The notes under the pieces were generated by a model. It saw only the letters and a list, made by a program, of their open reading frames with translations. It made no database searches and was not told the DNA's origin. DNA of 64,000 bases. Source: Bacillus cereus (lineage in GTDB: Bacteria > Bacillota > Bacilli > Bacillales > Bacillaceae_G). The number at the start of each line of letters is the position of its first letter. Positions within the stretch are counted from its first letter, which is position 1. Positions 25,341 to 33,731 of this stretch are shown piece by piece. Location: assembly GCF_025917685.1 (NCBI RefSeq), contig NZ_CP089518.1:745001-809000 (forward strand), read 5' to 3'. A program made the position numbers and the translations under genes.

Positions 25341-26811
25341 TGGAAAAGCTCCCTTCAGATAAATGTAAAAGCTGTTCAGGAGATAGGTCATTCGGCAAGT
25401 ACTCACCTACAAATTCTCCGTTTGCCAGTATAAGAATGCGATCGGCGATATGTAGTGCTTCATCTTGTTCTCCTGTGAAATAAATTACGGAACTCCCGTT
25501 TTCTGTAATGTTGCGAATGAATTGAAAAATGTCTTGTTTCGCAGCTATGTCTACACCTTTAGTTGGCTCGTCCAAAAGAAATAGATTAGGTTTGAATCCA
25601 TTCCATTTTGCAATTGAGACTTTTTGTTGATTTCCACCGCTAAGTGAATGAATAAAGGCTTTTGGGTCATTGGGTGAAATGCTGAAAGAAGAAATTACCG
25701 TAGTAGCATTATTTAATTCGGTTTGTTTTCGTCTCCAACCTGATTGGTGTAAATTAGTGTGACTTATAATATCTTCCGAAAGAAATACACCTTGTTTTCT
25801 TCTTTCTTCTGGTACAAGTGCGATTTTCGCTTTAATCGCATCTCGCGGTGTTTTAATTGTTATGTTGTGACCATCTATTTTTGCGCGATAAGTATGACGA
25901 GCACCAAATAAAGTTTCAGCAAGTGTTGTTTTTCCACTTCCAATTAATCCGTATATCACAACAGTTTCTCCTTTTCGTATTGTAAGAGAAAGGGGAGAAT
26001 GATCTTCGTGTAATTGAAGCTCTTGTACTTTAAATATTTCCTCGCTCCCGATTTTTGGTGCTGTATTAATAGGAAGTGTAAGTTGTTTTCCAGTCATTGC
26101 TTCAACAATTTGTTGATCTGTAATCGTTGTAATGGCTTGAGAAAGGGCAACTTTACCGTTATGTAGTACAGTTACATCATCCGCGAAATTTCGAATCTCT
26201 GATAAACGATGAGAAACTAGGAGGATGCCAATTCCTTTTGATGTCAAATCTTTTAATAGTTTCCCAAAGGTTTCAACTTCCTTTGGTCCAAGAGAAGAAG
26301 TAGGTTCATCTAATAAAAGATAAGTTGTATTGTTAGATAAAGCTCTTGCGATAAGAAGTAATTGTTTTTCATGTAATGAGCAGTTTGAAACATCTTCTGA
26401 AACATTTAAATCTACTTGTACAATTTGCAAATGTTGTTTAGCGAGTGCAACTAATTTGGACTTTGAAAATAGTACTTTATTTTGCATTGCTAAATGATCA
26501 ATTAGTACATTTTCTAATACAGATAATCCCGGAATAAGTCCATGATCTACTTCTTGTGTTACGAAAGAAATACCGTGCTTTTTTGCATCACGTGGTGAAG
26601 TGAAGGAAACAGACTGATTATCAATTTTTATATCGCCAGCAACTGGTTGGATTTCACCAGTTGCTATTTTTAGTAAAGTACTTTTTCCCGCACCATTCAT
26701 TCCTAGTAAAGCGTGTACTTTTCCTTTTTGAATATGAATAGAAACATCTTCTAAAACAGGTGTAGCTACATGATAAGAATGTGTAATGTTTTGAAGAGAG
26801 AATGTCATCAT
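25324..26811 (-). CDS. Sugar-type ABC transporter ATPase (RbsA-like, duplicated)
   Basis: About 495 aa with two ATPase halves, as in RbsA. The first half has Walker A GMNGAGKST and LLLDEPT. The second half has GLIGSGKTT, the signature LSGGNQQK and LFLDEPTKGVD. In the first half the signature is degenerate (NCSLHEKQ), as is common for the weaker site. ATG 26811 overlaps the stop of the binding-protein gene; 26808 is equally possible. GGAGAA lies 5-8 nt upstream. Confidence 0.92.
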   Translation of the reverse strand: MMTFSLQNITHSYHVATPVLEDVSIHIQKGKVHALLGMNGAGKSTLLKIATGEIQPVAGDIKIDNQSVSFTSPRDAKKHGISFVTQEVDHGLIPGLSVLENVLIDHLAMQNKVLFSKSKLVALAKQHLQIVQVDLNVSEDVSNCSLHEKQLLLIARALSNNTTYLLLDEPTSSLGPKEVETFGKLLKDLTSKGIGILLVSHRLSEIRNFADDVTVLHNGKVALSQAITTITDQQIVEAMTGKQLTLPINTAPKIGSEEIFKVQELQLHEDHSPLSLTIRKGETVVIYGLIGSGKTTLAETLFGARHTYRAKIDGHNITIKTPRDAIKAKIALVPEERRKQGVFLSEDIISHTNLHQSGWRRKQTELNNATTVISSFSISPNDPKAFIHSLSGGNQQKVSIAKWNGFKPNLFLLDEPTKGVDIAAKQDIFQFIRNITENGSSVIYFTGEQDEALHIADRILILANGEFVGEYLPNDLSPEQLLHLSEGSFSIESRS

Positions 26812-27920
26812 TTTTTCTCCTTCTCTAATTTTTTCATCCAAGGAGAATATGCATCTTTTGAGTCTCCCCAACCGTTTATATGTTTTGATAATTGATCCAT
26901 TGTTATATTTTCTTTTGGTAAACTACTTTTCTTTACTAAATAAGGTTCTAGTGAATAAATATCTGGCGTTTGTTCACCAGCAATTTTTTTGTATAAAAAT
27001 CGTACTTGAACTTTACCTACTTCAGCTGGATCAGTTGCAGCTGTAGCAGTCCAAGGTGAGCTTTCTTTTTGCATGAGTTGTAAATCTTCATTACTTAAGT
27101 CAATGCCATATACTTTTATATCTGTACGACCAGCTTGTTCAAGTGCTTTAACAGCTCCTTTAGCGAACTCATCCCATGAAGCGAAAATAGCTTGTAAATC
27201 TCCTTTTTTCGGATATTTCTTTAATAAAGCTTCTACTTGTGTTTGTGTATCAAGCGGTGTGTTATTACTAGCAGTACCGAATCGTGCAACTTCTTTTATA
27301 TTTGGATAACGTTTATAAAAAGCATCAATGATAACGTTGCGACGTTCCATTGGAGCAAATCCGCCAACCCATACGACTGCGATATTTCCTTGTCCATTCA
27401 AATCTTCCGCTAACGTTTTTAATGATTTCCATGCAAGACTATAGTCATCTTGATCAATAATTGTCACACCTGGCAAGCGTAGATCGTTATCAAACGCAAC
27501 TACGGGAATATTCGCCTGTAACGCTTTTTCTACTCCAGGTTTTAGTGCTTCAGAGCGGCCGTGATCAATTAAAATACCATCCACTTTTGAATTAATAGCA
27601 GTATCTAAATTTGCAGCCATTTTTGCTAAATCGTTATCAGAATTGTAGACTTGTACACTACCGCCAAATAGCTCGACTTGTTTTTTGACGCCCTCAATAT
27701 ATTGAGAGGAAAAAGTTCCGATGGACATTTGCATAATTAATGCGATTTTTAATGGCTTCTTCATTTGGATTGGAACTTCTGTTTGTAAGTGATTTTCTAC
27801 CGTTGTAGGCGCCTTTTTCACAGTTTGTTGCTTTTGTGATGAAATCGCATCTTGTTCATTTGTACAAGCGGTTAATGTAAGTAAGAGAAAAATAAGTACG
27901 ATGGAACATAATTTTTTCAT
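26808..27920 (-). CDS. Sugar-type ABC transporter binding lipoprotein
   Basis: A 370-residue lipoprotein with signal sequence and lipobox LTAC (Cys19), then a type-1 periplasmic binding protein fold (Peripla_BP_4/RbsB class) from about residue 57, starting LKIALIMQMSIGTFSSQYIEG. It has VDGILIDHG and IPVVAFDNDL, typical sugar-binding positions. First gene behind the SAM-I riboswitch. The ligand may be methylthioribose, an S-ribosyl compound or another SAM-cycle product; that is inference from regulation only. Confidence 0.92.
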   Translation of the reverse strand: MKKLCSIVLIFLLLTLTACTNEQDAISSQKQQTVKKAPTTVENHLQTEVPIQMKKPLKIALIMQMSIGTFSSQYIEGVKKQVELFGGSVQVYNSDNDLAKMAANLDTAINSKVDGILIDHGRSEALKPGVEKALQANIPVVAFDNDLRLPGVTIIDQDDYSLAWKSLKTLAEDLNGQGNIAVVWVGGFAPMERRNVIIDAFYKRYPNIKEVARFGTASNNTPLDTQTQVEALLKKYPKKGDLQAIFASWDEFAKGAVKALEQAGRTDIKVYGIDLSNEDLQLMQKESSPWTATAATDPAEVGKVQVRFLYKKIAGEQTPDIYSLEPYLVKKSSLPKENITMDQLSKHINGWGDSKDAYSPWMKKLEKEKK

Positions 27921-27964
27921 AAAAAAATCCCTCCTAAACTAAGAAGAGAGAGGAGGGAGTGAAA

Positions 27965-27998
27965 ATAAAAAACGCCTTTTCATATAGAAAAGACGTCT
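27965..27998 (-). terminator. SAM riboswitch expression-platform terminator
   Basis: On the minus strand ACGTCTTTTC / GAAAAGGCGT forms a stem with the loop TATAT, followed by T6. It lies between the SAM-I aptamer and the binding-protein gene. Confidence 0.87.
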
Positions 27999-28010
27999 TA
28001 TCATATTACT

Positions 28011-28112
28011 CTTATCTTTCAACACAATGTGTTGTAAGAATTAGCACCGTGCCCATAAATGGGTCGGTTGCCGGGCTTCGTAGGGCTCATCCCTCCACCT
28101 GCTCTTGATAAG
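28011..28112 (-). promoter_or_regulatory. SAM-I riboswitch (S box)
   Basis: Minus-strand sequence has CTTATCAAGAGCAGGTGGAGGGA, GAAGCCCGGCAACC, CACGGTGCTAATTC and AAAGATAAG, the conserved S-box blocks; P1 is formed by CTTATC and GATAAG. Binding of S-adenosylmethionine should promote the terminator at 27965-27998 and repress the ABC transporter. Confidence 0.96.
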
Positions 28113-28136
28113 ACATCGAATATTTAACTATTTTGA

Positions 28137-28165
28137 ATTATTTCACAAATGAATGGTGTTGTCAA
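28137..28165 (-). promoter_or_regulatory. Promoter of the SAM-controlled transporter operon
   Basis: Minus strand: TTGACA (28165-28160), 17-bp spacer, AATAAT (28142-28137), 25 nt before the aptamer. Confidence 0.6.
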
Positions 28166-28178
28166 ACAGTATTTATAA

Positions 28179-28206
28179 AAAAAATCCCTCAGGAAGAGGG
28201 ATTTTA
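28179..28206 (-). terminator. Terminator of the purine permease gene
   Basis: Minus strand AAAATCCCTCTTCCTGAGGGATTTTTTTT; a stem of AATCCCTC / GAGGGATT with T8, overlapping the stop codon. Confidence 0.88.
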
Positions 28207-29505
28207 ATGTGGTAAGAAAACTAATTGGTAAGCGAACAAGATTCCGAATAAATACACAAGTGGGTGAACAGCGCGGAATTGTCCTTTTGCCATTTTCATA
28301 AGTGGGTATGAAATAAATCCAAGTGCAATACCTGTTGAAATACTTGATGTAAGTGGCATGCTTAAGATTACTAAAAATGCTGGGAATGCTTCATCGAACG
28401 TATCCCAATCGATGTGACGAACTGAACCCATCATAAGACTACCAACGATAATTAATGATGGTGCTGTAATAGCTGAAACGCCAGAAACAGCGCTCACTAA
28501 CGGTCCGAAGAATGCTGCTAATGCAAATAGAACAGCTACTGTAACAGTTGTTAAACCAGTACGACCACCAGCTGCAACACCAGCAGATGATTCAATGTAA
28601 GCTGTTGATGGTGTTGTTCCGAACATAGCTCCAATTGTTGCTGAGAATGAGTCAGATAGAAGAGCTCGTCCTGCTTTTGGAAGCTTTCCATCTTTCATGA
28701 ATCCACCTTGTTGTGCTACACCAAGTAATGTTCCAGTTGTATCAAATAGTGTAACAAGGAAGAATGAGAACACAACGCCGTATAATCCGTAGTTAATTAC
28801 ATCAGATACAGCAGTAATTGGATTTGAAACGATAATTCCTTCTGGTAATCCAGGCATTGATGTAACGCCGTTTGAGAACGTTAATTGCCCTGTGAAGTAA
28901 GCGATAATACCAGTTAATAACATTCCGATAAATAGTGCCCCGTTTATATTTAAAGACATAAGGATAATTGTAATTCCAAGGCCAGCTAATGCTAGTAGAA
29001 CTGGAGCAGAGTGAAGATCACCAAGCCCAACTAAGTTTGCATCATTTTTTGTAACAATTCCTGTTAAGCGCAAACCGATAAAAGCAATAAAAAGACCGAT
29101 ACCAGCAGTAAGTGCATGTTTTAAGTTTTCGGGAATTACTTCCATTAATTTCGTACGGAAAGATGTGAATGATAACAAGATTAAAATCATACCTGCTACG
29201 AATACAGCAGAGAATGCAATTGCGAAAGTCATGCCTTCATGAGCTTTTACAACAGAGTAAGAGAAGTAAGCATTTAATCCCATACCTGGTGCAATTGCGA
29301 TTGGTAAGTTTGTAAAGATTGCCATAAATAATGTTCCGACAACAGCGGCGATAATAGTAGCTGTAAATGCTTGTTCAAATGGAACGCCTGCATCCCCAAG
29401 GATGACAGGGTTTACGACAATGATATATGCCATTGTTAAAAAGGTAATAATACCTGCCATAATTTCAGTTTTAATAGAAGTTTTATGTTTTGAAAGGTTA
29501 AACAT
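28204..29505 (-). CDS. Guanine/hypoxanthine permease (NCS2, PbuG/PbuO-like)
   Basis: A 433-residue integral membrane protein with about 12-13 helices of the AzgA-like branch of nucleobase transporters. It begins with the typical IKTEIMAGIITFLTMAYII and has the APGMGLNAYFSY and GTTPSTAYIESSAGV motifs. It imports hypoxanthine and/or guanine with protons. AAGGATG precedes the ATG. Single gene; a candidate PurR operator pair lies upstream. Which purine is preferred cannot be read. Confidence 0.92.
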   Translation of the reverse strand: MFNLSKHKTSIKTEIMAGIITFLTMAYIIVVNPVILGDAGVPFEQAFTATIIAAVVGTLFMAIFTNLPIAIAPGMGLNAYFSYSVVKAHEGMTFAIAFSAVFVAGMILILLSFTSFRTKLMEVIPENLKHALTAGIGLFIAFIGLRLTGIVTKNDANLVGLGDLHSAPVLLALAGLGITIILMSLNINGALFIGMLLTGIIAYFTGQLTFSNGVTSMPGLPEGIIVSNPITAVSDVINYGLYGVVFSFFLVTLFDTTGTLLGVAQQGGFMKDGKLPKAGRALLSDSFSATIGAMFGTTPSTAYIESSAGVAAGGRTGLTTVTVAVLFALAAFFGPLVSAVSGVSAITAPSLIIVGSLMMGSVRHIDWDTFDEAFPAFLVILSMPLTSSISTGIALGFISYPLMKMAKGQFRAVHPLVYLFGILFAYQLVFLPH

Positions 29506-29522
29506 ATAAACATCCTTTCTTT

Positions 29523-29563
29523 TTACGAATAATTTTCACAACAGTTATATATAATATTCGTTT
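29523..29563 (-). promoter_or_regulatory. Possible PurBox pair upstream of the purine permease
   Basis: Inverted TTACGAATAATT and AATATTCGTTTT; CGAA cores are 27 bp apart. PurR of bacilli binds two inverted PurBoxes with CGAA centres at about this distance. Match to the outer consensus is partial. Confidence 0.3.
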
Positions 29564-29728
29564 TTTGACTTTTTTGCAATAGTTTTGCATAAAAACTTTA
29601 GAACAATCCATATTTTATGTCTTGAATTTGAATATTAACCGTAAAAACGAGTGGGAATTGCGGTTGTTCATGTGTAAGTAGTTTTTAATATTGTGCACAT
29701 TATAAGGAGAAAGGAGTTGAAGGAAGTT

Positions 29729-30595
29729 ATGCCACAGCAAAAAAACTTTTTAACAATGCCAGCGCAACATCAACATAAACAGCCTGGTATTGAATCATTA
29801 ATGAATCCTCTTCCAAAGTTTGAAGATCCAAATTATAAAGGAAGTGAAAAGTTAAAAGGAAAGAATGTATTAATTACAGGGGGAGATAGTGGGATTGGGA
29901 GAGCTGTGTCCATCGCTTTTGCAAAAGAAGGAGCAAATATTGCGATTGCTTATTTAGACGAGGATGAAGATGCAAATGAGACGAAAAAACTTGTTGAAAA
30001 AGAAGGCGTGAATTGTGTATTACTGCCGGGGGATTTGAGTAGTGAACAACATTGTAAAGATATTGTGGAAGAGACCGTCCGGCAGCTGGGGAGTTTAAAT
30101 GTGCTTGTGAATAACGTTGCACAGCAATATCCGCAGCAAGGACTAGAGTATATTACAGCGGAACAGTTAGAAACGACATTCCGTATTAATATTTTTTCTT
30201 ATTTTCATGTTGCAAAAGCAGCGCTATCCCATTTAAAGCAAGGGGATGTAATTATAAACACAGCATCTATCGTTGCATATGAAGGAAATGAAACGTTGAT
30301 TGATTATTCTGCAACGAAAGGAGCAATTGTCGCATTTACAAGATCGCTATCTCAATCATTAGTACAAAAAGGGATTCGTGTAAATGGTGTTGCACCAGGT
30401 CCAATTTGGACACCGCTTATTCCATCAAGTTTTGATGAGAAAAAAGTATCACAGTTCGGGAGCAATGTTCCTATGAAAAGACCTGGTCAGCCGTATGAAT
30501 TAGCGCCTGCGTATGTATATTTGGCGTCTAATGATTCGGCATATGTAACAGGGCAGATGCTACATGTAAATGGGGGCGTTATTGTAAATGGATAG
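29729..30595 (+). CDS. Short-chain dehydrogenase/reductase (YdaD/YhdF-like)
   Basis: A 288-residue SDR oxidoreductase: cofactor motif TGGDSGIGRA (about 49-58), NNVAQQ, catalytic YSATK, and PGPIWTPL. It carries the ~40-residue N-terminal extension typical of the general-stress SDRs YdaD/YhdF/YhxC (MPQQKNFLTMPAQHQ). The start at 29729 is preceded by two possible ribosome sites, AAAGGAG and AAGGAAG. Substrate unknown. It is monocistronic and followed by a bcr1-like repeat. Confidence 0.9.
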   Translation: MPQQKNFLTMPAQHQHKQPGIESLMNPLPKFEDPNYKGSEKLKGKNVLITGGDSGIGRAVSIAFAKEGANIAIAYLDEDEDANETKKLVEKEGVNCVLLPGDLSSEQHCKDIVEETVRQLGSLNVLVNNVAQQYPQQGLEYITAEQLETTFRINIFSYFHVAKAALSHLKQGDVIINTASIVAYEGNETLIDYSATKGAIVAFTRSLSQSLVQKGIRVNGVAPGPIWTPLIPSSFDEKKVSQFGSNVPMKRPGQPYELAPAYVYLASNDSAYVTGQMLHVNGGVIVNG

Positions 30596-30630
30596 TTTTC
30601 ATTTATAAGAGCAAAGTAAAGCTAATTGCA

Positions 30631-30788
30631 TTTATCCCGCTATTTACGGGCAGTAAGACTCCATCTCAAAATTTGGCTGGAGCAAAGAAGTTAGATGGGA
30701 GCCCTGCTGCCCGTAAACGCCCGATTGGTGCGGGCTAATACTCAGTGGGGGATGGACAAAACCTCCACTGAGTAAAGTTTCACTTTAT
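30631..30788 (+). repeat. bcr1-like repeat, copy A (full length)
   Basis: About 158 bp flanked by TTTAT on both sides, the target duplication reported for bcr1 of the B. cereus group. It begins CCCGCTATTTACGGGCAG, holds a long imperfect stem (CTCCATCT / AGATGGGAG and GGGCAG / CTGCCC), then a 3' hairpin CTCAGTGGGGG ... CCTCCACTGAG. It shares long identical blocks with the repeat at 55327. No coding potential. Confidence 0.85.
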
Positions 30789-30816
30789 TATTATGTTAGT
30801 GCTAGGGAGGATTTAG

Positions 30817-31578
30817 ATGAAGAAAGTATGGTTAATCATAATCCTATTTTTCTGCCTACCAGCTAGTGTTTTTGCTAATACAGATCATTTAATATTAGTT
30901 AACCTTAAAACGAATCAGCTGTCTTTTTTTGAAGAGGGAAACTATACGAGAACATTTCCGATAACGACAGGAAGAGATAGCACCCCAACGCCTGAAGGGA
31001 ATTTTTGTATTATAACTAAGTATAAAAATAAAGAATACCATCGAAAAAAAATACCTGGGGGTGCGCCGAATAATCCTCTCGGTACGAGGTGGTTAGGTCT
31101 GGATAAAAAGGAATATGCGATTCATGGAACAAATCGGGAATGGACGATTGGGAGCAGGGAGTCGAATGGTTGTATTCGCATGCATGATCGGGACATACAA
31201 TGGTTATATGAACGGGTACAATTACAGACGAAAGTAATTATTTCTCGTTTTTATACGAGTCCCGAATATGAGGCGTATAAGCTTGGTTATCGTGTTGTGA
31301 GTTGGAATGGTCGTAAAGTAGAAGAAGGACAAATTGGAATACTTACGCTAGTAGACCGTGTAAATATATATTGGCAAGAACCAAATGGACAATTGACGAA
31401 AGTAAAAACGGTATTGCCAAATGAAAAATACGCAGTGTACTCCAAACGAAAAGATGGAATATATTATATAGGAAGCAATTTGTATATTGTTGATGAAACG
31501 GGAGAAAAAATTCGTTATGAGCAATTACCTTATTCGACCTTAAGTAATATATATAAAAGAAAATATGATGTTCCGTAA
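30817..31578 (+). CDS. Secreted L,D-transpeptidase (YkuD family)
   Basis: A 253-residue exported protein with signal peptide (1-20, ending VFA). The YkuD domain (about 25-145) has His103 in AIHGTN and catalytic Cys119 in SNGCIRM. The usual motif is SHGC; here Asn replaces His, a variant in the conserved box. The C-terminal ~110 residues are of unknown type. The enzyme links peptidoglycan peptides through 3-3 bonds or attaches proteins. GGGAGGA precedes the ATG. Confidence 0.92.
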   Translation: MKKVWLIIILFFCLPASVFANTDHLILVNLKTNQLSFFEEGNYTRTFPITTGRDSTPTPEGNFCIITKYKNKEYHRKKIPGGAPNNPLGTRWLGLDKKEYAIHGTNREWTIGSRESNGCIRMHDRDIQWLYERVQLQTKVIISRFYTSPEYEAYKLGYRVVSWNGRKVEEGQIGILTLVDRVNIYWQEPNGQLTKVKTVLPNEKYAVYSKRKDGIYYIGSNLYIVDETGEKIRYEQLPYSTLSNIYKRKYDVP

Positions 31579-31606
31579 TAGCTACCGTGTATAGGCGGTA
31601 GCTTAT
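31579..31606 (+). terminator. Terminator after the L,D-transpeptidase gene
   Basis: AGCTACCG / CGGTAGCT stem with loop TGTATAGG-type, followed by TATTT. Confidence 0.75.
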
Positions 31607-31611
31607 TTGTG

Positions 31612-31698
31612 ATGAAGTGAAACTTAATGGGGGAATTGCTCTTCTTTGCTGATTATAAACTTATACTAATTGGGATTCATGTAAATAGCGGGATAAAA
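31612..31698 (-). repeat. Decayed bcr1-like repeat, short copy
   Basis: Read on the minus strand it keeps both ends of the full element: TTTATCCCGCTATTT at one side and TTAAGTTTCACTT at the other, with much of the centre missing. About 87 bp. It looks like an internally deleted relic. Confidence 0.6.
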
Positions 31699-31764
31699 AA
31701 TTGAAACAGCAACTATTATGTTTTGCTGAATATAATACAGTACAGATTGGGGGGCGGTCACATT

Positions 31765-32016
31765 ATGAAAAGTGAATTTGCATTTAAGATTTTCTTAATC
31801 ACGACTTGTTTATTTATCGTGTATTTATATGCGTTACTCGTCTTCTCATTTTATGTTCCATATATTGATTTAATATTGTTCGTCGGATTTATTTGGGCGT
31901 TTGTTAAAGCGAGGGAAGGGGAGAAGAGTGTATATCGACGCATCACTTTATGCGGGACGGTCCTTCTCGTTATTTTATACTTTTTTATGATGCATGATTT
32001 TTGGAGAGGAATGTAA
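31765..32016 (+). CDS. Small membrane protein, 83 aa
   Basis: Begins MKSEFAFKIFLIT; three predicted helices (about 6-29, 31-46, 60-76). GGGGGGCGG precedes ATG 31765, which is chosen over an upstream in-frame start. No family recognised. Confidence 0.68.
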   Translation: MKSEFAFKIFLITTCLFIVYLYALLVFSFYVPYIDLILFVGFIWAFVKAREGEKSVYRRITLCGTVLLVILYFFMMHDFWRGM

Positions 32017-32046
32017 AAAAGCATACGACTAATCGTATGCTTTTAC
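32014..32046. terminator. Bidirectional terminator
   Basis: AAAAAAGCATACGA / TCGTATGCTTTT stem between converging genes. Confidence 0.88.
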
Positions 32047-32048
32047 GT

Positions 32049-32264
32049 TTAATATTTTGGTTTAAATGTATGGCAACAAGTTTCTACACTCGTTGTTACA
32101 GAACTTTCAAGCGTCTCGTTTGTTAAAGTAGCGCTTGTATACGAATCATTTGTATTCTGACCAGCCTCTTGTGCATCCGGTTGAACAACGATTGCACTTG
32201 CTTGACAAAAGTTACCTTGTCCCCAAAATGAGCAATTGGAAACAGAGCATTTTACTTCAGGCAT
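32049..32264 (-). CDS. DUF1540-like cysteine-rich protein, 71 aa
   Basis: Short protein starting MPEVKCSVSNCSFWGQGNFC, then SAIVV and a C-terminal CCHTF. The C-x4-C-x8-C spacing and the following A-I-V strand match the DUF1540 zinc-ribbon-like family common in bacilli. The central region is Thr/Ser/Asn-rich. AAGGAGGGGG precedes the ATG. Probably binds a metal; cellular role unknown. Confidence 0.82.
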   Translation of the reverse strand: MPEVKCSVSNCSFWGQGNFCQASAIVVQPDAQEAGQNTNDSYTSATLTNETLESSVTTSVETCCHTFKPKY

Positions 32265-32336
32265 AAAACCCCCTCCTTATACATTAGTGTGGGATTTTAC
32301 GTCCATTTCATGTATAGAAGGAGTTTCCTTTTCTCG

Positions 32337-32789
32337 TTATTTTTTCGTTTGCTCAAGCCATTCTTTTAATTTGTCTTCCGGTTGTTCACCACTAATACGG
32401 CTTACTTCTTTGCCATCTTTAAAGTGAATGATTGTTGGAGTTCCTTTAATTTTATATTCATCCCAAGGAGCATCTAGTTTTTCAATGTCCATAACTTTCA
32501 TATCAACGTTCAAGTCTTTAGCCATTGGTACTACGATAGGAGATAGCTTTTGACAATGAACGCAAGATGTTTGATAAAAGTATACTGTTTCTTCTTTTTT
32601 CTCTTTTAAATTCTTTTGGAGATCTGAAAGAGAGATTTTATTTGTATAGTAGTCAGGGCCATTTGTCTTACTATCAGTAGCATTATCAATTTTTTGGCTA
32701 GTAGCGTTTTTTTCTTCCATTTGTGTTACAGCGAATATTGCTGCGAACAAGGCGATAATAATACCGCCAAATATAAGCATTTTTTTCAT
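32337..32789 (-). CDS. Membrane-anchored thioredoxin-like protein (disulfide oxidoreductase)
   Basis: A 150-residue protein with an N-terminal membrane anchor (5-22) and a thioredoxin fold with active site C76-V-H-C79 and the cis-Pro in KGTPT. It lies 12 nt behind the DsbB-type gene, so the two form an extracytoplasmic thiol oxidation pair similar to the BdbA/BdbC pairing. It is likely the thiol oxidase reoxidised by the DsbB homologue. AAGGAGATG precedes the start. Confidence 0.9.
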   Translation of the reverse strand: MKKMLIFGGIIIALFAAIFAVTQMEEKNATSQKIDNATDSKTNGPDYYTNKISLSDLQKNLKEKKEETVYFYQTSCVHCQKLSPIVVPMAKDLNVDMKVMDIEKLDAPWDEYKIKGTPTIIHFKDGKEVSRISGEQPEDKLKEWLEQTKK

Positions 32790-32801
32790 TCTTTCATCTC
32801 C

Positions 32802-33221
32802 TTATTTGTTTTTGATGACAATAAAGCTACAAACAGCGATTGTGATAAAGCCGATAAGTGCCAAAAACGGGATTGTCACAAAACCGAACCAGTTTATGTA
32901 TTCTCCCGTACATGGCACACGGCCGCAAGCTGCCCCAGCAGCTGAAAATGCTGCTACTTTTTGAATTGCATAATGATATAAAGAAATACAAGCACCAATA
33001 CTTGCAATTGGTAAAGAATAACTTGCGATGCGATAATCTTTCTTTGCTACAGCGATACCAAGCCATAAAACGAATGGATACATAAAAATACGTTGATACC
33101 AACAAAGGACACAAGGCTCAAATTTCATGATTTCGGAAAAGTATAGACTTCCTAGTGTAGCGATAAAAGAAGCCCCCCACGCGGTAAGTAAAGCATATTC
33201 TTGCTTTTTTTCTTGTCCCAT
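32802..33221 (-). CDS. bdbC: DsbB-family disulfide bond formation protein BdbC
   Basis: Four-helix membrane protein, 139 aa, with redox pairs C37-V-L-C40 and C99/C104 (AACGRVPCTG). DsbB/BdbC passes electrons from thiol oxidases to quinones. Length equals that of bacillar BdbC. The gene is upstream of and coupled to the thioredoxin-like gene. A perfect 7-bp inverted repeat covers its likely -10 element. Confidence 0.93.
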   Translation of the reverse strand: MGQEKKQEYALLTAWGASFIATLGSLYFSEIMKFEPCVLCWYQRIFMYPFVLWLGIAVAKKDYRIASYSLPIASIGACISLYHYAIQKVAAFSAAGAACGRVPCTGEYINWFGFVTIPFLALIGFITIAVCSFIVIKNK

Positions 33222-33247
33222 ATTTTATACCTCTCTTATAATAGTTA

Positions 33248-33266
33248 CATACTAAATTATAGTATG
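33248..33266 (-). promoter_or_regulatory. -10 element inside a palindrome upstream of bdbC
   Basis: CATACTA-AATTA-TAGTATG, perfect 7-bp arms. The minus strand reads TATAAT at 33261-33256 inside it. It could be an operator covering the bdbC promoter; no good -35 is seen. Confidence 0.4.
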
Positions 33267-33345
33267 AAGTGGCACAGAAAAGAAAGAAAAAATATGTTTA
33301 TCAATAAAAGTTTTATAAGGGAAAACTTTTATTGATATAAACATT

Positions 33346-33384
33346 TTAAAAAAGCGCTATTCTCATAAAGAGAATAGCGCTATA
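33346..33384 (-). terminator. Terminator of the YhdB-like gene
   Basis: AGCGCTATTCTC / GAGAATAGCGCT perfect 12-bp stem with loop ATAAA, then on the minus strand TTTTTTAAAATG. Confidence 0.85.
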
Positions 33385-33386
33385 TT

Positions 33387-33635
33387 TTACATTTGAATTT
33401 GCTCTACTTCATCTATATGTGACTTTTGGGATGCGTGGTCAATATATTGAAATAGGAGCTGTAATTGTTTATCAACTTCAGGCAGTTCTTTACTGTATTG
33501 ATAAGCGTGTAAAAAATGTTCAATACGCTTAGAAAATAATTGATCGTTCGTTTGAACCATAAGAACGAGTAATTTATCCCAATTACAGCAATACGTGTAA
33601 TAGAGAGCTTTATCGTAGTCGTTATATGTTTGCAC
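33387..33635 (-). CDS. YhdB-like small protein, 82 aa
   Basis: A small soluble protein starting with GTG 33635 behind TAAGGAGGG. The N-terminus YDKALYYTYCCNWDKLLVLM and KRIEHFLHAY resemble B. subtilis YhdB, a family without known function. It is mostly helical. Single gene. Confidence 0.72.
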   Translation of the reverse strand: MQTYNDYDKALYYTYCCNWDKLLVLMVQTNDQLFSKRIEHFLHAYQYSKELPEVDKQLQLLFQYIDHASQKSHIDEVEQIQM

Positions 33636-33731
33636 TGTGTACCCTCCTTACTGAGGAGTTATATATAGTGTGTGATAAGTAAGGAGAAATACACTTGAAA
33701 GAATTTGTTAAGAAAAAAAGTGAATGAAAAG

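Noticed and set aside
33690..33727. Ten-codon frame MKEFVKKKSE with an AAGGAG site on the plus strand
   Set aside because: Too short to support from one sequence; lies between minus-strand genes. Could be tested by ribosome profiling.
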